A DNA stretch of 64,000 bases from positions 186,001-250,000 of the forward strand of contig NZ_JAKPBU010000011.1 in the NCBI RefSeq assembly GCF_022662495.1, written 5' to 3'. The DNA comes from Lysobacter sp. M2-1. Lineage in GTDB: Bacteria; Pseudomonadota; Gammaproteobacteria; Xanthomonadales; Xanthomonadaceae. Position 1 is the stretch's first letter, and the number at the start of each line of letters is the position of its first letter. Below, one piece after another: positions 48,811 to 57,390 of this stretch. The translations under genes were made by a program, and so were the position numbers. The notes beneath the pieces are model-generated. The model saw only the letters and a list, made by a program, of their open reading frames with translations. It was not told where the DNA came from and searched no databases.

Positions 48811-48872
48811 GGCTGCGCGCTCTCGTCAGGGGGAGTGCAGCGGCCGGCATCGCCACCCGCAGGTGGCGGGAT

Positions 48873-49394
48873 TCATTTCTTCTTCGGCGCGATCATCATC
48901 ACCATCTGCCGCCCTTCCAGGCGCGGGCGCGATTCGATCACGATGTCATCGCCCAGGTCGGCTTCGATCCGCGCCGCCATCTCGCGGCCGAGTTCCTGAT
49001 GGCTCATCTCGCGGCCACGGAAGCGGATGTTGACCTTGATCTTGTCGCCCTCTTCCAGGAAGCGGCGCATGTTGCGCAGCTTGATCTGGTAGTCGCCCTC
49101 GTCGGTGACCGGGCGGAACTTCATTTCCTTGATCTCGACCTGCTTGGTCTTTTTCTTGGCCTCGTTGGCCTTCTTCTGCAGCTCGAACTTGAACTTGCCG
49201 AAGTCCATGATCTTGCAGACCGGCGGGTCCGCGTTGGGCTGGATCTCCACGAGATCCAACGCCTCTTCCTCGGCCATGGCCAGCGCCTCGTCGCGCGACA
49301 ACACGCCGATCATCTCGCCGTCGCTGCCGATCACGCGCACGCGTGGGACGCGGATCTCCTGGTTACGGCGGTTCTGCTTTTCCGGTGTACTGAT
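48873..49394 (-). CDS. infC: Translation initiation factor IF-3
   Basis: A 173-residue IF-3 that prevents subunit joining and proofreads start codons. [40 protein letters not shown] and the C-terminal [18 protein letters not shown] are diagnostic. No ATG, GTG or TTG suits the N-terminus; ATC at 49392-49394 (followed by [10 protein letters not shown]) stands 8 nt after GGAG (49403-49406) and gives the normal length. Non-standard infC starts (ATT in E. coli) underlie IF-3 autoregulation, so ATC is plausible. It follows thrS by 71 bp. Confidence 0.95.
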   Translation of the reverse strand: MSTPEKQNRRNQEIRVPRVRVIGSDGEMIGVLSRDEALAMAEEEALDLVEIQPNADPPVCKIMDFGKFKFELQKKANEAKKKTKQVEIKEMKFRPVTDEGDYQIKLRNMRRFLEEGDKIKVNIRFRGREMSHQELGREMAARIEADLGDDIVIESRPRLEGRQMVMMIAPKKK

Positions 49395-49465
49395 GTTGCA
49401 ATCTCCAAAATGGAACGTTCCGACCGCACGATCGTTGCGGACGGGCTCGGCTTGCGCCGCAGATG

Positions 49466-51364
49466 CTACAGCGCTTCGGTACGCAAGCGTTGTGCGAAGT
49501 CGGCCACGGACATGGTTCCCAGGTCTTCCCCGCCGCGCGTGCGCACGGCCACTGCCCCGCTTTCCTTCTCGCGGTCCCCCACCACGAGCAGGTACGGCAC
49601 GCGCTGCAGCGTGTGCTCGCGGATCTTATAGCCGATCTTCTCGTTGCGCAAATCAGCTTCGACCCTGAACCCTTGATTTGCAAGGGTTTTTCTCACCTCC
49701 TCGACCCAGTCCGCCTGGGCATCGGTGATATTGGCCACCACCGCCTGGATCGGGGCCAGCCAGGCCGGGAAGCTGCCGGCGTGGTGCTCGATCAGGATGC
49801 CGATGAAGCGCTCCATCGACCCGACGATGGCCCGGTGCAGCATCACCGGGGTCTGGCGCTGGCTGTGCTCGTCCACGTATTCAGCGCCCAGGCGACCCGG
49901 CATCATGAAATCGACCTGCATCGTGCCCAGCTGCCAGGTCCGGCCGATGGCGTCCTTGAGGTGGTATTCGATCTTCGGGCCGTAGAAGGCGCCCTCCCCC
50001 GGCAGCTCCTGCCAGTCCACCCCGGCGGCCCGCAGGGCGTTGCGCAGCGCCGCCTCGGCACGGTCCCAGGTCGCATCGTCGCCCAGCCGCGGCTCGGGGC
50101 GCAGGGCGATCTTGAGCTGGACGTCGGTGAAGCCGAAGTCCGCGTAGACCTGCATCGCCTGGCGGTGGAAGGCGGTCACCTCGGACTCGATCTGCGCCTC
50201 GGTGCAGAACACATGGCCGTCGTCCTGGGTGAAGCCGCGCACGCGCAGGATGCCGTGCAGGGCGCCCGAGGGCTCGTTGCGGTGGCAGGCGCCGAACTCG
50301 CCGTAGCGGATCGGCAGGTCGCGGTAGCTGTGCAGGCCCTGGTTGAAAACCTGCACATGGCCGGGGCAGTTCATGGGCTTCACCGCATAGGTCCGCTTCT
50401 CGGACTCGGTGAAGAACATGTTGTCCTTGTAATTGTCCCAGTGGCCGGACTTCTGCCACAGCGACACGTCCAGGATCTGCGGGCAGCGCACCTCGCCATA
50501 GCCGGTCTCGCGGTAGACGCGGCGCATGTACTGCTCGACCACCTGCCAGATGCTCCAGCCCTTGGGGTGCCAGAACACCAGGCCGGGCGCTTCTTCCTGC
50601 AGGTGGAACAGGTCCTGCTGCTTGCCGATCCGGCGGTGGTCGCGCTTCTCGGCTTCCTCCAGCTGGGTCAGGTAGGCCCTGAGGTCCTTGTCGTTGAGCC
50701 AGGCGGTGCCGTAGATGCGGCTGAGCATCGCGTTGTTGTGGTCGCCGCGCCAGTAGGCGCCGGCCACCTTCATCAGCTTGAAGCTGCGCAGCTTGTCGGT
50801 GGACGGTACGTGCGGGCCGCGGCACAGGTCGGTGAATTCGCCCTGCGCGTACAGCGAGAGCTCCTCGTCGGCGGGGATCGCCTCGATGATCTGCGCCTTG
50901 TACTCCTCGCCCATGTCGCGGAAGAACTTGGTGGCCTCGTTTCGCGACATCACACGACGCGAGACGGGCTGCGCTTCCTTCACGATCTTCTGCATCTCGG
51001 CTTCGATCGCCGGCAGATCCTCGGGCGTGAACGGACGCTCGTAGGCGAAGTCGTAGTAGAAGCCGTTCTCGATGACCGGGCCGATGGTGACCTGCGCGCC
51101 CGGGTGCAGGCGCTGCACCGCCTGCGCCAGCAGGTGCGCGGTGGAGTGGCGCAGCACGTCAAGCGCATCGGGATGCTTGTCGGTGACGATCTCGAGCGCC
51201 GCGTCGTGGTTGATGCGATGGCTGGTATCGACCAGCCTGCCGTCGACCTTGCCGGCAAGCGCGGCCTTGGCCAGGCCGGGGCCGATGGATGCGGCGACGT
51301 CCGCGACCGAGACCGGGGTGTCGAACTCACGGCGGCTGCCGTCGGGAAGGGTGATCGTGACCAT
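49466..51364 (-). CDS. thrS: Threonine-tRNA ligase
   Basis: A 632-residue class II synthetase. Order: TGS domain (1-60), editing domain ([16 protein letters not shown] with the H-x3-H start), catalytic core with zinc ligands (Cys in [10 protein letters not shown], later His), and anticodon-binding C-terminus ([12 protein letters not shown] on). The start [15 protein letters not shown] at 51364 is standard; the open frame above it runs through a REP. A leader with an 8-codon peptide containing two Thr codons plus a terminator hairpin lies upstream. Confidence 0.97.
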   Translation of the reverse strand: MVTITLPDGSRREFDTPVSVADVAASIGPGLAKAALAGKVDGRLVDTSHRINHDAALEIVTDKHPDALDVLRHSTAHLLAQAVQRLHPGAQVTIGPVIENGFYYDFAYERPFTPEDLPAIEAEMQKIVKEAQPVSRRVMSRNEATKFFRDMGEEYKAQIIEAIPADEELSLYAQGEFTDLCRGPHVPSTDKLRSFKLMKVAGAYWRGDHNNAMLSRIYGTAWLNDKDLRAYLTQLEEAEKRDHRRIGKQQDLFHLQEEAPGLVFWHPKGWSIWQVVEQYMRRVYRETGYGEVRCPQILDVSLWQKSGHWDNYKDNMFFTESEKRTYAVKPMNCPGHVQVFNQGLHSYRDLPIRYGEFGACHRNEPSGALHGILRVRGFTQDDGHVFCTEAQIESEVTAFHRQAMQVYADFGFTDVQLKIALRPEPRLGDDATWDRAEAALRNALRAAGVDWQELPGEGAFYGPKIEYHLKDAIGRTWQLGTMQVDFMMPGRLGAEYVDEHSQRQTPVMLHRAIVGSMERFIGILIEHHAGSFPAWLAPIQAVVANITDAQADWVEEVRKTLANQGFRVEADLRNEKIGYKIREHTLQRVPYLLVVGDREKESGAVAVRTRGGEDLGTMSVADFAQRLRTEAL

Positions 51365-51374
51365 GATGATCTTT

Positions 51375-51436
51375 GTAGGAGCGACGTCAGTCGCGATTCT
51401 GGGACTTGCGGGAGCTCGCGACTGACGTCGCTCCCG
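51375..51436. repeat. REP hairpin in the thrS leader
   Basis: GTAGGAGCGACGTCAGTCGC (from 51375) is the near-perfect inverse of TCGCGACTGACGTCGCTCCC (51415-51434), a stem of about 22 bp with a 19-nt loop. It lies 10 bp upstream of the thrS ATG and so becomes part of the 5' untranslated region. Confidence 0.85.
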
Positions 51437-51462
51437 CAAGCAGGCCGGAAAGCTCCGGAAAC

Positions 51463-51484
51463 AAAAAAAGCGCCCGGGGGCGCC
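51463..51484 (-). terminator. Attenuator/terminator before thrS
   Basis: GCGCC (51470-51474) pairs with GGCGC (51479-51483); on the minus strand seven U residues (A-run 51463-51469) follow. It lies about 100 bp after tRNA-Val and 28 bp after the leader peptide stop. It can end the tRNA transcript or act as the Thr attenuator of thrS. Confidence 0.75.
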
Positions 51485-51511
51485 TTCCGCTGGAACTGGG
51501 CCTCGGGTGCG

Positions 51512-51538
51512 TTAGCGCTGGAGCACGGTAGTCCTCAT
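51512..51538 (-). CDS. Putative thrS leader peptide MRTTVLQR
   Basis: Eight codons, ATG AGG ACT ACC GTG CTC CAG CGC then TAA, include two adjacent Thr codons. GAGG stands 6 nt before the ATG. A GGTGCG block (51541-51546) before the ATG can pair with CGCACC (51506-51511) after the stop. The terminator follows. Short Thr-containing leader before a threonyl-tRNA synthetase gene fits ribosome-mediated attenuation; an antiterminator pairing was not established. Confidence 0.5.
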   Translation of the reverse strand: MRTTVLQR

Positions 51539-51585
51539 GTCGCACCTCGTTGCATTGCCGGAATTACCGGGAACCACGCATCGCG

Positions 51586-51660
51586 TGGTGGGCGGTACAG
51601 GGTTCGAACCTGTGACCCCTACCATGTCAAGGTAGTGCTCTACCGCTGAGCTAACCGCCC
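51586..51660 (-). tRNA. tRNA-Val (GAC)
   Basis: A 75-nt cloverleaf: acceptor GGGCGGT/ACCGCCC, encoded CCA, D-arm GCTCAGCGGTAGAGC, anticodon stem CTACC/GGTAG with loop TTGACAT and anticodon GAC, T-arm CAGGTTCGAACCCTG. A small hairpin (CCACGC/GCGTGG, 51574-51588) overlaps the 3' end. Confidence 0.96.
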
Positions 51661-51683
51661 GGAAAACCCCGCAAGGGGCGCGA

Positions 51684-51713
51684 ATTCTAGCCCGGCGGGC
51701 GGTTGCCGGACAA
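51684..51713 (-). promoter_or_regulatory. Promoter of tRNA-Val (and perhaps thrS)
   Basis: On the minus strand TTGTCC (51708-51713), an 18-bp spacer and TAGAAT (51684-51689) lie 24 bp before the tRNA. Since only 39 bp separate tRNA-Val from the thrS leader peptide region, this promoter may also drive thrS. Confidence 0.6.
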
Positions 51714-51723
51714 CCTTCGGGCC

Positions 51724-51809
51724 CGGCTGTGGGAACGAGCTCGCTTGCGATTGCCTTCCACTGCGGCCCGGGTCAAAAGCAATCGCGGCCAAGGCCGCTT
51801 CCACAGCCG
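51724..51809. repeat. REP-like inverted repeat after uvrB
   Basis: CGGCTGTGGGAA at 51724-51735 is inverted at 51799-51809 (TTCCACAGCCG); GCAATCGCGGCCAAGGCCGC (51779-51798) forms an inner arm. It fills the space between uvrB and the tRNA-Val promoter. Confidence 0.7.
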
Positions 51810-51819
51810 TAGGCTCGAC

Positions 51820-53871
51820 CTACCCCAGGCTGGCATCTTTCAGCCGGCGCAGCTGGTCGCGCACGCGGGCGGCGTCCTCGAATTCCAGGTCGCGGGCATG
51901 CTGGTACATCTTCTGCTCGAGCGCCTTGATCCGGCTGGCGATCTGCGATGGCGAAAGCGTCGCGTAGTCCTCCGCCTCTTCGGCCACCTTGCGGCCCCGG
52001 CCGCGCCCGCGCTGGACCTCGCCCGGCTCGGCACGCGCGCCCTCCATCACGTCCATGATCGCGCGCACCACGCTCGCGGGGGTGATGCCGTGCGCGGCGT
52101 TGTACTCCACCTGCTTCTGCCGGCGCCGGTCGGTTTCGTCGATCGCCGCACGCATCGATTTGGTCACCGAATCCGCATACAGGATCGCCTTGCCGCGCAG
52201 GTTGCGCGCGGCGCGGCCGATGGTCTGGATCAGCGAGCCGCTCGAACGCAGGAAGCCTTCCTTGTCGGCGTCCAGGATCGCCACCAGCGACACCTCGGGC
52301 ATGTCCAGGCCTTCGCGCAGCAGGTTGATGCCCACCAGCACATCGAACTTGCCCAGGCGCAGGTCGCGGATGATCTCCACCCGCTCCACCGTTTCCACGT
52401 CCGAATGCAGGTAGCGCACGCGCACGTTGTGCTCGGACAAGTACTCGGTCAGGTTCTCGGCCATGCGCTTGGTGAGCGTGGTGACCAGCACGCGGTCGCC
52501 CATCGCCACGCGCTCGTTGATTTCCGACAGCAGGTCGTCGACCTGGGTCGCGACCGGCCGGATCTCGACCTGCGGGTCGACCAGCCCGGTGGGGCGCACC
52601 ACCAGTTCGGTGATCTCGCCTTCGGTTTCGCGCAGCTCGTACGGACCCGGCGTGGCCGAGACGTAGATGCTGCGCGGCGAGCGCAGCTCCCATTCCTCGA
52701 ACTTCAGCGGGCGGTTGTCCAGCGCCGACGGCAGCCGGAATCCGAACTCCACCAGCGTCTCCTTGCGCGAACGGTCGCCCTTGTACATGGCGCCGATCTG
52801 CGGAATGGTCACGTGCGATTCGTCTACCACCAGCAGCGCGTCCGGCGGCAGGTAGTCGAACAGGCACGGCGGCGGCTCGCCGGGCGCGTGCCCGGTGAGG
52901 TGCCGCGAGTAGTTCTCGATCCCGTTGCAGTAACCGACCTCGGCCATCATCTCCAGATCGAACTGGGTGCGCTGGGCCAGGCGCTGCGCCTCGACCAGCT
53001 TGTTCTGCGCGTACAGCTGTTCCAGCCGCTCCTTCAACTCGGCCTTGATCGTCTCCACCGCGTTGAGCGTGCGGTCGCGGGTCGTGGCGTAGTGGGTCTT
53101 AGGATAGACCGTGTAGCGCGGCACCACCCGAATCGCCGCGCCGGTCAGCGGGTCGAACAGCGACAGCTTCTCCACCTCGCCATCGAACAGCTCGATGCGC
53201 AGCGCCTCGGCGTCCTCCTCGGCCGGATGCACGTCGATGGTTTCGCCGCGCACGCGATAGGTGCCGCGGGTGAGTTCGGTTTCGTTGCGAGTGTACTGCA
53301 GCATGGTCAGATGGCGGATCAGCTCGCGCTGATCGATGCGCTCGCCGCGCGACAGGATCAGCCGCAGCGAGAGGTAGTCCTCCGGCGCGCCCAGGCCATA
53401 GATCGCCGAAACCGTTGCCACCACGATCGTGTCGCGGCGCGACAGCAGCGCCTTGGTCGCGGACAGCCGCATCTGTTCGACATGCTCGTTGATCGAGCTG
53501 TCCTTCTCTATGTAGGTGTCCGAGGAGGGCACGTAGGCCTCGGGCTGGTAGTAGTCGTAGTAGCTGACGAAGTACTCCACCGCGTTGTGCGGGAAGAACG
53601 CCTTGAACTCGCCGTACAGCTGCGCGGCCAGAGTCTTGTTCGGCGCCATGACCAGGGTCGGCTTCTGGATCGCCTGGACCACGTTGGCGATGGTGTAGGT
53701 CTTGCCCGACCCGGTCACGCCGAGCAGGGTCTGCTTGGCCAGCCCGGACTCGAAGCCGGCGATCAGCTTCTCGATCGCCTGCGGCTGGTCGCCGGCCGGG
53801 CCGAACGGGGACACCAGCTGAAAGCCGGAAGAAGCGTCGATGGGGGCGATTCGGGCGTTCATCGGGGGCAT
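51820..53871 (-). CDS. uvrB: UvrABC system protein B
   Basis: A 683-residue helicase-like damage-verification subunit of nucleotide excision repair. Walker [16 protein letters not shown], the beta-hairpin region [24 protein letters not shown]-type [12 protein letters not shown], helicase motif [14 protein letters not shown] and the C-terminal UVR motif ([20 protein letters not shown]) are all present. Starts at 53871 or 53862 (MNARIAP) are both possible; neither has a clear ribosome site. Length is normal. Confidence 0.97.
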   Translation of the reverse strand: MPPMNARIAPIDASSGFQLVSPFGPAGDQPQAIEKLIAGFESGLAKQTLLGVTGSGKTYTIANVVQAIQKPTLVMAPNKTLAAQLYGEFKAFFPHNAVEYFVSYYDYYQPEAYVPSSDTYIEKDSSINEHVEQMRLSATKALLSRRDTIVVATVSAIYGLGAPEDYLSLRLILSRGERIDQRELIRHLTMLQYTRNETELTRGTYRVRGETIDVHPAEEDAEALRIELFDGEVEKLSLFDPLTGAAIRVVPRYTVYPKTHYATTRDRTLNAVETIKAELKERLEQLYAQNKLVEAQRLAQRTQFDLEMMAEVGYCNGIENYSRHLTGHAPGEPPPCLFDYLPPDALLVVDESHVTIPQIGAMYKGDRSRKETLVEFGFRLPSALDNRPLKFEEWELRSPRSIYVSATPGPYELRETEGEITELVVRPTGLVDPQVEIRPVATQVDDLLSEINERVAMGDRVLVTTLTKRMAENLTEYLSEHNVRVRYLHSDVETVERVEIIRDLRLGKFDVLVGINLLREGLDMPEVSLVAILDADKEGFLRSSGSLIQTIGRAARNLRGKAILYADSVTKSMRAAIDETDRRRQKQVEYNAAHGITPASVVRAIMDVMEGARAEPGEVQRGRGRGRKVAEEAEDYATLSPSQIASRIKALEQKMYQHARDLEFEDAARVRDQLRRLKDASLG

Positions 53872-54213
53872 ATGGGGGCGGTCGTCCAGTTTATCGCCTC
53901 GCCCGGGGGCGGCCGGAGCCGATCACGAGCGGTGACGCCGAGCCCTGCAGGATATGGACCGTGGCGTGCGGCAGGTCGACGGGGACATCCGGAACCTCGA
54001 CGGGGACATCCGGAACCTCGACGGGGCGCTCGGAACCTCGGCGGGGGCGTTCGGAACGCCCCTTTGCTGGCTCGCCGGGGAGCTGGAGCCCTGCAGACGC
54101 CCGGGCGCACCTGACCCCGATGCGGCAAATTCCTAGGCCCCGCTGCGCCTTGCGCCGATGGGCTGGCCAAGGCGTCTTCGCGATCCTGCGCCCTCCCCAC
54201 ATGGAGCGTGGAC
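53872..54213. repeat. Non-coding gap with 21-bp tandem repeats upstream of uvrB
   Basis: Four ~21-bp units occupy 53978-54061; the first two (GACGGGGACATCCGGAACCT plus C) are identical, the third and fourth diverge. The + frame would read DGDIRNL-DGDIRNL-DGALGTS-AGAFGT, and the minus frame VEVPDVP repeats, but neither frame has a good start or length. The remaining gap (53872-53977 and 54062-54213) shows no gene. Confidence 0.75.
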
Positions 54214-54750
54214 ATGCGGCGCAATCGCGGATTTACCCTGCTCGAAGCCCTGATCGTGCTGGCCGTGGCCAGCATCCTCGCGTGCATCGCCGTCCCGGCG
54301 CTGCGCAACGCCAACGCGGAGGTGCACACCGCCACGGCGAAGGCGGCCTTCCTCGACACTTGGCTCGCGGCGGTCAACCATGCCGTCCTCACCGGAGCCG
54401 AGGTCGTGGCCTGCCCCGGCACGGCGGCCGGTTGCACGGGCGGCACCGACTGGAGCCACGGCTGGATCGCCTACGCCGACCTGGACGGCGATCGCGTGCG
54501 AGACCCCACCGACACGCTGCTGCGGACCGTGCAAGCCTTGGGCGGCGGCGTCCGCATGCGCAGCACCGCCGGCCGCACCCGCCTGGTGTTCCAGCCCCAT
54601 GGCGGCAACGCCGGCTCCAACGTCACCTTCACCCTGTGCGACGGGCGCGGCCCGTCCAGGGCCACGACCCTGGTGATGTCGAACGGCGGTCGGCTGCGCC
54701 AGGGCACGCCGACCGCGGATGCAGCGAATAACTGCGTTTATGCGCCCTGA
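54214..54750 (+). CDS. GspH/FimT-type pseudopilin
   Basis: A 178-residue prepilin. The class III signal is RRNRG/FTLLEALIVLAVA, with Gly -1 and Glu +5, followed by the hydrophobic helix and a GspH-like globular domain (LAAVNHAVLTGAEVVACPGT, SHGWIAYADLDGDR, FQPHGGNAGSNVTFTLCDGR) with two to four Cys. ATG at 54214 follows GGAG (54203-54206). It is isolated from the main pilin cluster by tRNA-Asn and faces it. Probably a second FimT/FimU-type minor pilin. Confidence 0.88.
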   Translation: MRRNRGFTLLEALIVLAVASILACIAVPALRNANAEVHTATAKAAFLDTWLAAVNHAVLTGAEVVACPGTAAGCTGGTDWSHGWIAYADLDGDRVRDPTDTLLRTVQALGGGVRMRSTAGRTRLVFQPHGGNAGSNVTFTLCDGRGPSRATTLVMSNGGRLRQGTPTADAANNCVYAP

Positions 54751-54808
54751 TCTCTGACACGACCCAATGCTGGGGGCTCCTCCCACGCACGCGAGCGGAC
54801 CCGGAAAG

Positions 54809-54839
54809 CAGAAGGCCAGCCTGTACGGCTGGCCTTCTG
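54809..54839 (-). terminator. Hairpin terminator after tRNA-Asn
   Basis: CAGAAGGCCAGCC (54809-54821) pairs perfectly with GGCTGGCCTTCTG (54827-54839), loop TGTAC. On the minus strand GCUUUCC follows, only a weak U-tract. It separates convergent pseudopilin and tRNA-Asn transcripts and may act in both directions. Confidence 0.65.
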
Positions 54840-54847
54840 GAGGTGTC

Positions 54848-54924
54848 TGGCGCCCGAAGTTGGACTCGAACCAACGACCCCCTGATTAACAGTCAAGTGC
54901 TCTAACCGGCTGAGCTATTCGGGC
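54848..54924 (-). tRNA. tRNA-Asn (GTT)
   Basis: A 77-nt cloverleaf with acceptor GCCCGAA/TTCGGGC, discriminator G and encoded CCA; D-arm AGCTCAGCCGGTTAGAGC; anticodon stem CTTGA/TCAGG with loop CTGTTAA and anticodon GTT; T-arm GTTGGTTCGAGTCCAAC. Confidence 0.96.
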
Positions 54925-54934
54925 GGGGCCGCAT

Positions 54935-54963
54935 ATTTTGCGGCCGCCTGTCGATGACGTCAA
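54935..54963 (-). promoter_or_regulatory. Promoter of tRNA-Asn
   Basis: On the minus strand TTGACG (54958-54963), a 17-bp spacer and CAAAAT (54935-54940) fit a sigma-70 promoter in the 42 bp between the large pilin stop and the tRNA. A GCGGCCGC/GCGGCC palindrome overlaps the -10. Confidence 0.6.
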
Positions 54964-54966
54964 CGT

Positions 54967-57372
54967 TCACGACCTGCATCCGCTGAGCGGATTGCCCGCG
55001 ACAATTGGGCACCAAGGCTTGTTCCAAAGCACGTTCTGGATCTTGTTGTGGCCGCCGTTGGTGGTGCAGCTCGAGATCGTGGCGCTGGTCGGGCTGCCGG
55101 TCTGTTCGGCGAGCGTGAGTTGCACCACGTTGTTGGCCGCGATCGCGCCGAAAGCGATGTCCGTGTACTCGGCCATGGTGTTGTCATCGACCGGGGGCGA
55201 GATCGTGCCGTTGGTGGCGCCTATTGTTGCCGTCGTGACCGCGTAGTTACGGAATGTCGGCACTGCGATCGTATCGGTTGCATTGGTGCCGTCGCACACG
55301 GCCGTGGTCACGCTTTGCGATGTCGTTGCCTCGGTCCAGTAGTGCGAAACGCGGACCGTTCCGGCCTGCGGCAGCACGGTGCCGTTCGCGGTCACGCAAC
55401 GGTGGTCGCCGCTCGCGGGCTTGGTGCACTCGACATTGAGATCCGTCCCCAGCGTGAAGAACACGAACGGGTTGGTGCCACCGCCCGTCACCCGCACGTT
55501 GAATGTCGGACCTGCGTTGACGGTGCCGCCGACCTCGAACTCCTGCGCATCGGAGGATTCGCCGCTGGCGTCCAGCGGGTCGACCCCGCCCTCCACCACT
55601 TCGCTGAAGGCGACCCCTGAGTTCGAATTGCGCGCCGAACCGGTATTGTTGGCCGTGCCCACGGATGTGCCGACGGTTCGGCCGCCCGACGGCTGAGCCG
55701 GATCGGTCGCCAGCAGGTTGCCGCTATTGACCGTCAGGACGTTCACGTCGCTGGCCAGCCACGTCGCGATCTCGGTCATGTTGATCGTGGTGAAGGGAAG
55801 ATACGGCAGGATGCATTCGGACACGTCGGAAACCGCGTTCGGCCCTCCCGTCGGACAGGCCCCGGTATCGCCGGTATCGGCAAGAATGTCGACGATCCGC
55901 TGCCGTGCATCCTCTTCGAGATAGTCGATGTAGAGTCCGCGTGCATGGACATAGCGATAGTCGCTATTGCTCGGCGCGGCGATCGGCACGGTCGTGGCAT
56001 TCAGGCCGCGACCGGTTTCGTCGAACAGCGCCTGCGCACCGGCGGGGGCATTGCCACTGCTCGCGGTCGTCGTCTGGTAGCCGCGCACGTAGTCCTTGAT
56101 GAACTGGGTGTAGGCGGTTGTCGCAGCCGTCGTCGGCAGGCCGGACTTGGCCCTCACCGAACTGACGGGCTGGGTTTCGAGCAAACCGAACTGGCGCGAA
56201 TACATGTCCGCCGCGGTACGCCAGAAGCCATCCACCCGGATCAGCCTGCAGGAATTGATGTAAGTCCCGTTGGTGGTGTTCGCCAGGACAAGCGTGCCGC
56301 TGCCATTGGGGTTGTACTTCTCGCGTCCGTTGCTCTCCCCACTGGTGCTGACCCGCTCCGGATCGAACTTCGCCACCCCGGTCGCAGAGGTGTCGTGGTG
56401 GTCGCGACAGCATTCCTGGCAAAGCTCACTCTGCTCGACACCACTCGCGGGCCCGGCGGGCGCCGCCAGCGTCTGGCCTGGAGCATCCGCCGACGAGTCC
56501 GGATCGTAGACGTCGTAGCGTTCGCCCGTCCATATCGCGGGCCATTGCGGCGTGCGATAGATCTCCGGCAGGTTGTTGCCGCCTGCCCCGTACTGGCAGG
56601 TGCACTTGATGATGTCGTTTTCGAACCGCTTCTGGATCCTGGCGGCGTCGCCTGTTTCCGGCGTGTAGGTCAGCACGTTGAAGCGGGTGCCGACGATGGT
56701 CTGATTGTTGTTTCTGCCGACCAGTTCAGGTTTCGGGTTCGAGGACGCGCTGGAGTCTCCGTTGCCCAACGCGACTGGAATCACGCCAGCCGTAGCCGGG
56801 CTGTCCTGACGCACGATCGGGTTGCTGCCGCCGGACTCCGAGTCATCGGGTTGCTGCACCAGCGATGTCACCAGGCTCAGGGCGCTGACATCGGTGCGGG
56901 TTGTGAGGGTATGTCCGCTGTTGGCCGCATCGGTCCAGTTCGCTGTCAGGGTAATGCGCCTGAACTGGGCCATGTCGGGATCGGTCGTGGTCGTGGCGGT
57001 GAACGTGCCGCTGCCGGACCACGTCGTCACGTTCTGGTTGACCGTCAGCGATCCGAGGTTTGCTTCCGCGCGCGTGCAGTCGAGCCAATCGGTCGTGTCG
57101 CCATCACCGCATGGATCCGTGGTGCTCGTCTCCTCCGGTGCATCGCCTTCAGTCAATCCCCCACTTTGCAACCGCAGATCTTCCATGCGCGCGGTCAGCA
57201 TCGCGGCCACTCGACCACGCGCCTTGGCGTCGGCGGAAGCACGCGAGAGGCTCCCCTGCAGCGCGGCCAGGGCCAGCAACCCGGTCGCAAGAATGACGAC
57301 CGCGACCATCACCTCGATCAGGCTGAAGCCCCGCATCGGACGAAGGACAGTGCCGCTGTTGGTTGTACTCAT
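54967..57372 (-). CDS. Very large PilV-like minor pilin
   Basis: An 801-residue protein with a class III prepilin start: PMRG/FSLIEVMVAVVILATGL, cleavage after Gly 15, Glu at +5, then a PilV-type helix (SADAKARGRVAAMLTARMED). Ordinary PilV proteins have ~150-200 residues; here about 730 more follow, rich in Thr/Ser/Asn/Gly with Cys clusters (CTCQYG, ELCQECCRDHHD) and beta-sandwich-like parts (NPFVFFTLGTDLNVECTK). It is the last gene of the fimT-pilW-pilX operon, where a PilY1 tip adhesin might be expected but is missing. It may be a tip pilin/adhesin. Confidence 0.85.
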   Translation of the reverse strand: MSTTNSGTVLRPMRGFSLIEVMVAVVILATGLLALAALQGSLSRASADAKARGRVAAMLTARMEDLRLQSGGLTEGDAPEETSTTDPCGDGDTTDWLDCTRAEANLGSLTVNQNVTTWSGSGTFTATTTTDPDMAQFRRITLTANWTDAANSGHTLTTRTDVSALSLVTSLVQQPDDSESGGSNPIVRQDSPATAGVIPVALGNGDSSASSNPKPELVGRNNNQTIVGTRFNVLTYTPETGDAARIQKRFENDIIKCTCQYGAGGNNLPEIYRTPQWPAIWTGERYDVYDPDSSADAPGQTLAAPAGPASGVEQSELCQECCRDHHDTSATGVAKFDPERVSTSGESNGREKYNPNGSGTLVLANTTNGTYINSCRLIRVDGFWRTAADMYSRQFGLLETQPVSSVRAKSGLPTTAATTAYTQFIKDYVRGYQTTTASSGNAPAGAQALFDETGRGLNATTVPIAAPSNSDYRYVHARGLYIDYLEEDARQRIVDILADTGDTGACPTGGPNAVSDVSECILPYLPFTTINMTEIATWLASDVNVLTVNSGNLLATDPAQPSGGRTVGTSVGTANNTGSARNSNSGVAFSEVVEGGVDPLDASGESSDAQEFEVGGTVNAGPTFNVRVTGGGTNPFVFFTLGTDLNVECTKPASGDHRCVTANGTVLPQAGTVRVSHYWTEATTSQSVTTAVCDGTNATDTIAVPTFRNYAVTTATIGATNGTISPPVDDNTMAEYTDIAFGAIAANNVVQLTLAEQTGSPTSATISSCTTNGGHNKIQNVLWNKPWCPIVAGNPLSGCRS

Positions 57373-57390
57373 GTCTCGCGCTCCGGTCCG

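Noticed and set aside
49463-51649. 728-codon open frame opposite thrS
   Set aside because: Antisense of thrS and the tRNA-Val leader; no motif.
53954-54136. Small protein of 60 residues with DGDIRNL repeats
   Set aside because: Poor start, no ribosome site, repeats explain the open frame; kept as a tandem repeat only.
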